Part shown: piece by piece, positions 59,239 through 64,000 of the stretch
Numbering within the stretch: the stretch's first letter is position 1
Layout of the letters: each line of letters opens with the position of its first letter
From: Poa pratensis
Taxonomy: Eukaryota > Streptophyta > Magnoliopsida > Poales > Poaceae
Length of the DNA stretch: 64,000 bases
Direction of reading: 5' to 3'
Assembly: GCA_947311845.1 (NCBI GenBank)
Contig: CAMZMU010000034.1
Span: 87,155,185 to 87,219,184, forward strand
Position numbers and translations under genes: made by a program
Notes under the pieces: generated by a model
Database searches by the model: none
What the model was told of the DNA's origin: nothing
The model's input: only the letters and a program-made list of their open reading frames with translations

Positions 59239-59703
59239 ATGGGTCGTGGTTTTGTTGCCATATCAAGCTTACTGTGGTTTTTATTCGCACCTTGCTACCA
59301 TAGTTTGGTTGAACCAATAGATGGAGGTAGTAATCCATTGACGAATGAGAAGGTATGACTTGACGCATGAAACTCCTTTAACTTCTTTCACGATTCATGT
59401 TTTTCTATTTGTTGGAGCACTTCATAATGATTGTCATTTCAAATTAGTTTATCGTATTTATTCTTCGTTGTGTTGAGATAATGATGACGTGACTCTAGAA
59501 AATGGCACCCAAATAGATAGTAGCGAGGCATCAGTTACACATGATTATTTACAACAAATATTTCATGAACATAGGAGGAGGGCTAATTCTAATTGGCCAA
59601 AATTAACTTTGTATTTTCCAGAATGTTACTCTCTTGGTACCCAAACCATTCCAGTTCGCCCGAGGAGCTGGATTTCAAGACAGTGAAGGCAACACTATTT
59701 CAC

Positions 59704-59755
<52 letters not shown>

Positions 59756-61976
59756 CACACACACACACGCACACACACGCACACACGTGTGCCTTGATTT
59801 TTGAGGAAACATAGAAATAATATGTAGAGATTCTAATATGTATGATTCCTTGGTGAATAATAGTGTAAATTTACATGCATTAATGACTTTCTAACTCGTA
59901 CTTCCTCTGGTTCCTAAAGGTTGTCGCTTTGCATGCAAGGTCTATAGAACAAAGATTGGTAAACAAACTACTTTTCATACGATACTTATAATGCTCAGCA
60001 GTATAACGTATTGCGAAAGAACTTTAGTAACAAGCTTAAATGATTATCAAGTAGATAATCTGAATATGTTGAAATATATGCATAGTCAAAGTTTCAAAAT
60101 TTTGACTTTATTATGTATATTTTTAGGGATATGGAGGGAATAATTGATGAAGATAAATTGTGGTATCACTTAAAAGCACATAAGGACCCACAGTCATATG
60201 TACTTTATTTTGTTTTTGAAATAAATTTGTCTCGAGAGGCATATGTATGTATTAATCAAGAAGAATAGCTATACCTAGCTAGTTAGGAGAAAATTGGGCG
60301 AAAGCTAGATACAAATGCATATACCTACAAGATCACATGAACTGGTTAGGAGAAAATTGTGTACTATATATACATATATTTCCAGAATGTTTTGCTGATT
60401 TCAAGTAATTTTGTATACTAGTATGCAATGCAGCACACAGAGCCAGGAAAATACCATGGTCTTCGAGCTGAAATAAGTATATGGGGTTCACCAAATCAAC
60501 AACCCTCTCAAGACTCTGGATCAGCCATACAGATATACTGTCAAGATGGAGGAAATTATAGTTTAATTGAAGTTGGATTTCATGTGAATCCTCTATCTCA
60601 CCCATTCTAATAAACTAAAATGCCTTTTAAGAAACCGGTACATTACATTATGGTTTGACTTGCAGGTTTCACCCTCATTGTACCACAATAGAGATGTCCG
60701 CTTCTTTACATATTCGACCGTAAGTGTAAACCAAGCAATTTTATAAAATATGTAACATATAAATTATCTTTGTACATCAATATAACAAATGTTTCCTTGT
60801 ACATTGTATTGTTCAGAAAGACACAAAATCAGCCGGATGCTACGACTTGCATTGCGCAGGATTTGTTCCCTCAAAAGGAGCAGCACTGGTGCCTGGCCAA
60901 GCAGTTGCTCCCACCTCAGTTTATGGGGAAGCTGACTACTATGTCCGGCTTAGCTTAAACGAGGTGCCCTCTTTGGTTCTTGTAGAGACTAATAGATCTC
61001 CAAGGAGAATTCATTTTATCACGTATATATATATATATATAGATGGCTAATAAACATGCATGCTTCTAACTTATGGAGGGCAACACTAAGGGGAGTATGT
61101 TCTATTGCGTGCATTCTTTACTACATTTTTTGGAAGTACATTAACACTAAGAACAGATAAAAGTTATATCATATATGGTTTCATAAATCTACTCACCATC
61201 CTAGCAGATGTATGTACATAAGAAAACTCACTTGAAAAAAAGGACAACCATGGAAAAATCTCAGTACAAATCTTTGAGATAACAAATGTTGAGATTTGGC
61301 TCAAGGTTCTTGATCATGACATAATACCAGACGTATATTCCAAATACTCAATGAAAGAAATAAGTTATTAATTAGTTATCTAATAATTAGATTAAAAACA
61401 TTAAGCATCAGGGGAAGGAGAAAAATTAAATTTGGTTATGCATTAATTTTCTTAATTAGGTGTATGCTAAATATTACCCTATGGCTTGTTCTACTATAAT
61501 GTTATGGAAGATAAGATTTCCCTGGAAGATTTGTTGCTAACTATCTTTTTATTTACTAGAATTATCATTTATCGTATAACCCCTCGTTGATTCTATAGGA
61601 TCCGAACTCTGGAGACTGGGTGGTGTACCGGCATGATTTAGACACCCCATCATTCTTGGGACATTTTCCAAAGAATCTTTGCCCCACAACAACACGCATA
61701 CAAGCACTAACTGGGTTCGTGAATTACCTCAATACCACGTCGGGTCCTCCGATGGGTAGCGGTCACTTTCCTGATGACTACGAGGATGTAAAGAGATCGG
61801 CATACTTCAAGCATGTTAAGATATATGACTCTGAAGGTCACGCAAGGGACCCGATTACGACTCCCATGCATGAGTTAGTTGACAAGCCAGGCTGCTATAA
61901 CGCAAGTGACTTCTTTTTCGACTTTAAGAAGGGCTACATGTTTTTGTATGGTGGACCAGGTGGTTGTGTTGGTTGA
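59239..61976 (+). CDS. Neprosin-domain (DUF239) protein, copy C
   Basis: Exons: 59,239-59,352 (signal peptide MGRGFVAISSLLWFLFAPCY); damaged exon 2 near 59,478-59,620; 59,622-59,705; 60,422-60,583; 60,666-60,719; 60,817-60,963; 61,599-61,976. Exons other than exon 2 are multiples of three with GT-AG borders, giving 312 residues if exon 2 is skipped. Landmarks: YHGLRAEISIWG, LIEVGFH (first catalytic Glu position), VSPSLYHNRDVRFFTYST, AGCYDLHCAGF, TGFVNYLNTTSGPPMGSGHF, SAYFKHVKIYD, GGPGGCVG. The second catalytic Glu block (WGGEV in active relatives) reads TGFVN. Exon 2 has TGA and TAG in the frame set by copy A and no visible donor before exon 3. A TATA-like CACTATATATTC lies about 90 bp before the ATG. 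The protein would be secreted. It is either an expressed exon-skipped gene or a young pseudogene. Confidence 0.65.
59707..59778. repeat. (CT)n(CA)n microsatellite in intron 3 of copy C
   Basis: About 19 CT units followed by CA/CG-rich repeats, starting two bases into the intron after exon 3. Copy B has only a short CTCTCTCTCCCTCCCTCTCA tract there and copy A has about 18 units. Confidence 0.95.
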
Positions 61977-62170
61977 TAACAAAAATATTGTCCTTGCTTC
62001 TTGTGATTCAATAAGTTATAAAACATGAACCTTGGTGGACAGAAATTGTTCCTTGTTTTATGTTTTCCATCGTGCTCCATTTGTATCGAGTCGGATTATC
62101 ACAGTTTCATCTCAAGTACACACATCCCATAATATAAGATGTTATTACAACAATTTTTTTTTAATATATT

Positions 62171-62270
62171 AGTTGCAATAATTGTTGAAGTGTATATGTT
62201 GATTGCACTAGCCCTTTCCATCAGTTCGGACTTTTGAGATAGTTGCAATAATTGTTGAAGTGTATATGTT
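62171..62270. repeat. 30-bp direct repeat within a degenerate MITE-like region
   Basis: AGTTGCAATAATTGTTGAAG begins at 62,171 and at 62,241, with 30 identical bases in each. The wider region 62,100-62,590 has inverted AT-rich ends (ATAAGATGTTATTACAAC and TTGTAATAACATTTTAT) and closes with GATGGAAGGAGTA, resembling a rearranged Stowaway. Confidence 0.6.
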
Positions 62271-62967
62271 AATTCCTTGTTTTTCACTTTTGAAGTGTAT
62301 AGTTTGAGTCTTCGCAATTTAACCAAAAAATATTGTAGCTCCCTCTTTGTCCACGCATAGGCCTCTTGAGTCATACCCCTGAGACTCGCGCGGCGTCGCT
62401 TTGTTCTGGTTTGCACGTGTTGACTTCACGTGTCACACGCGAGAGAGTGTTTGAAGTGTATATATGAAATATATTAGCCCTTTCCATCAGTTCATACTTT
62501 TGGGTTAGTTGGTTAGTGCATGAGGCTTAATTTGTAATCACTCTATATTTGTTGTAATAACATTTTATATTTTGAGATGGAAGGAGTATTTCTTATGATT
62601 GGGTTTTGGCTATCAATCTGCAACCGGTACCACTGGATAATTCAGTGACGACAATTATTTCTTATGTTGCCAACTGAAAAAAAGGAGGGCACGCATGATT
62701 CAGCAAAAGAAAAACATTGTCGCCGATCGTCGTACCGCTACATGTGAGAAAAGAAAAACTGACCACGACTGTGTAAACAAGTATGAAATCAAAAAACGAG
62801 GCACGGAGGATGGATGGTTCGTGTTGGGGACGAGTGACTGCCTGACTGTGACTGGACTGACGGCGGCTGCTGGCTGCTCCAGTTGAGTGATGCGAGTGCG
62901 TGTGTGTACAGCATCAACTGTCGCCCTGGACCTACGCAGATTTTGCCACAGGGCACCTGTCTTTCTA

Positions 62968-63090
62968 CTCCCTCCGTCTAAAAATAAGTGTCTTAGATTT
63001 GTTAAAAAGTGGATGTATCTAGAATTGAAACATATCTAGATACATCCACTTTTGTGCAACTCTAAGACACTTATTTTTGGACGGAGGGAG
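62968..63090. mobile_element. Stowaway MITE (Tc1/mariner type)
   Basis: The ends CTCCCTCCGTCTAAAAATAA and the inverse of TTATTTTTGGACGGAGGGAG are flanked by TA on both sides (62,966-62,967 and 63,091-63,092). The 123-bp unit is a nearly complete foldback with the inner palindrome TGGATGTATCTAG...CTAGATACATCCA. It lies in the 3' flank of neprosin copy C. Confidence 0.97.
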
Positions 63091-64000
63091 TATCTTGTAA
63101 ACAGACAGGATTATTCATACTAGGAAATGATCACCGGAGGCACGAACTGACAAGACGATCGACTAATACCAGAGTAAACACTCCCGTCAAAAAAAAAAAA
63201 ACTACAGTAGACACTCGTCAGTCGTGAGTGCGACTAGTGCAGAAGCGGAGGAGAATAAATAGGCTCGATGATGATGAGGTACAGCATAGTAGTATAGGAA
63301 GTAATCAGACATCGGCTTTAGTAGCAGAGTTGCGAAAACAAGAAAGGCTCCCATTATGCATGTTGTCATGGACACGAGACACAAGGATCAACGGAGTATC
63401 ATGCATGCAGCTCTAATGTGGACCTATATATACATCTCCTTCATGATCAGGCATGCCTTGTTTTATTTACATGTTCAAAAAGAACTCACTACTCCCTTAG
63501 ATCCGAAAAAATGTCGCTGCAAATGAACTGACCATGTACAAATTTTATGTAAAAATCGCGAACTCTTTTGGGAGTACTATATTAGCACGTAAACTGCTAT
63601 AATTAGTACATTCTCCGTGTTTGCCTCTAGGGGCCTCTCGCATAGGAGGAGACTACTGATATGGAAAGAGCAAAAAGAAGGCATGTAAAGTAAAACCATG
63701 GATCGTCTCACACTAAAAAGAGAGAAAATCGACATGCACATGCCACTGCCGCTTACCGTCTCGATCTCCTGTTTAGTTTACATGCATTGACCAATGTCGA
63801 GCTCTTCCATTTATCTGCCACCGCCACTAATGAGTACTCCATCACGGAATTTCAGCTAAGCATGTATAGCTCCTCAGGGCGGCACCGGGGGCTAGCCCTA
63901 GCCGACGGTGGTGCCCCATCTGTTCAAAGCGGTTGGGGGGGGGGGGGGGGGGGGGGGGGGTGGTTGAGTCTTCTTTGATGGGAGGCGGGATTGGGGTGAC
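63091..64000. other. 3' flank of block C and edge of the window
   Basis: 63,091-63,690 matches parts of block B (see block C). 63,690-64,000 holds no recognised gene. An open stretch at 63,787-63,978 ends in Gly codons from a poly(G) run and has no family motif. Confidence 0.5.
63935..63960. repeat. Homopolymer G(26)
   Basis: This is a run of 26 G bases. It can form a G-quadruplex, and its length is unreliable in most sequencing data. A gap-like or collapsed assembly point is possible. Confidence 0.95.

Larger units (their letters stand above)
58243..63690 (+). repeat. Duplicated block C
   Basis: The counterpart of block B, with neprosin gene C inside and only small later insertions (a Stowaway MITE at 62,968 and a degenerate repeat near 62,100-62,590). 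The left edge GGTCTCCAACCATCATATGC matches 24,571. The right end AAAAAGAAGGCATGTAAAG matches the region just before the hAT end at 57,017. Confidence 0.8.

Noticed and set aside
63490..63580. TACTCCCTTAGATCCG...TTTTGGGAGTA pair resembling a Stowaway
   Set aside because: The ends pair over only about seven bases and the interior does not fold back; too degenerate to call.

Overview
The window is plant nuclear DNA from a large, repeat-rich grass genome. The style points to a Triticeae species (wheat, Aegilops or barley type): nested LTR retrotransposons, a CACTA element with 'GGTCCCGGTT' subterminal repeats, a Stowaway MITE with CTCCCTCCGT ends, a Helitron with a 'GGCAACGCACGGGCA...CTAG' 3' end, hAT and Harbinger derivatives, and spliced genes with GT-AG introns. 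The species itself cannot be fixed from the sequence alone. There is no sign of prokaryotic or organellar DNA.

Layout. 1-12,040 is mostly transposon debris: a Helitron, a broken non-specific phospholipase C fragment, a possible hAT derivative, a non-LTR-type insertion with a 12-bp target duplication, and a PIF/Harbinger element carrying a dead ORF1. 12,708-15,956 (minus) holds the one clearly intact ordinary gene, a five-exon alpha/beta hydrolase of the ABHD17 depalmitoylase family. 16,676-17,860 is a 5'-truncated LINE. 18,170-20,838, 25,721-28,370 and 59,239-61,976 (all plus) are three paralogues (A, B, C) of a neprosin-domain (DUF239) secreted-protein gene. A is a pseudogene. B and C keep five clean in-frame exons after the signal-peptide exon but have a damaged exon 2; splicing exon 1 straight to exon 3 would leave an open frame of 313 or 312 codons.

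B and C lie in a duplicated block. The C block is almost uninterrupted (about 58,243-63,690). The B block starts near 24,571 and is split by later insertions: a 6,555-bp Copia element (28,702-35,256, TSD AAAGC, LTRs read as identical), an unidentified segment that hosts an 18.2-kb CACTA element (36,019-54,199, TSD TTT) and a small hAT (54,306-54,946), a Harbinger-like element (55,236-56,535, TSD TTA) and a palindromic MITE (56,578-56,900). A TTF-type hAT transposase relic (57,017-58,259) lies at the B/C junction. The CACTA is itself split by a young Gypsy-like element (44,011-51,924, TSD CCGCG) that encodes only gag and protease. The window can therefore be read as a stack of dated events: gene-block duplication, then CACTA, Copia and small-element insertions, then a Gypsy insertion into the CACTA.

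Working together: the only host functions I can support are the ABHD17-type hydrolase and the neprosin-like family. The rest is transposon machinery, nearly all of it broken, apart from an intact gag-protease frame and one intact CACTA passenger frame of unknown function.
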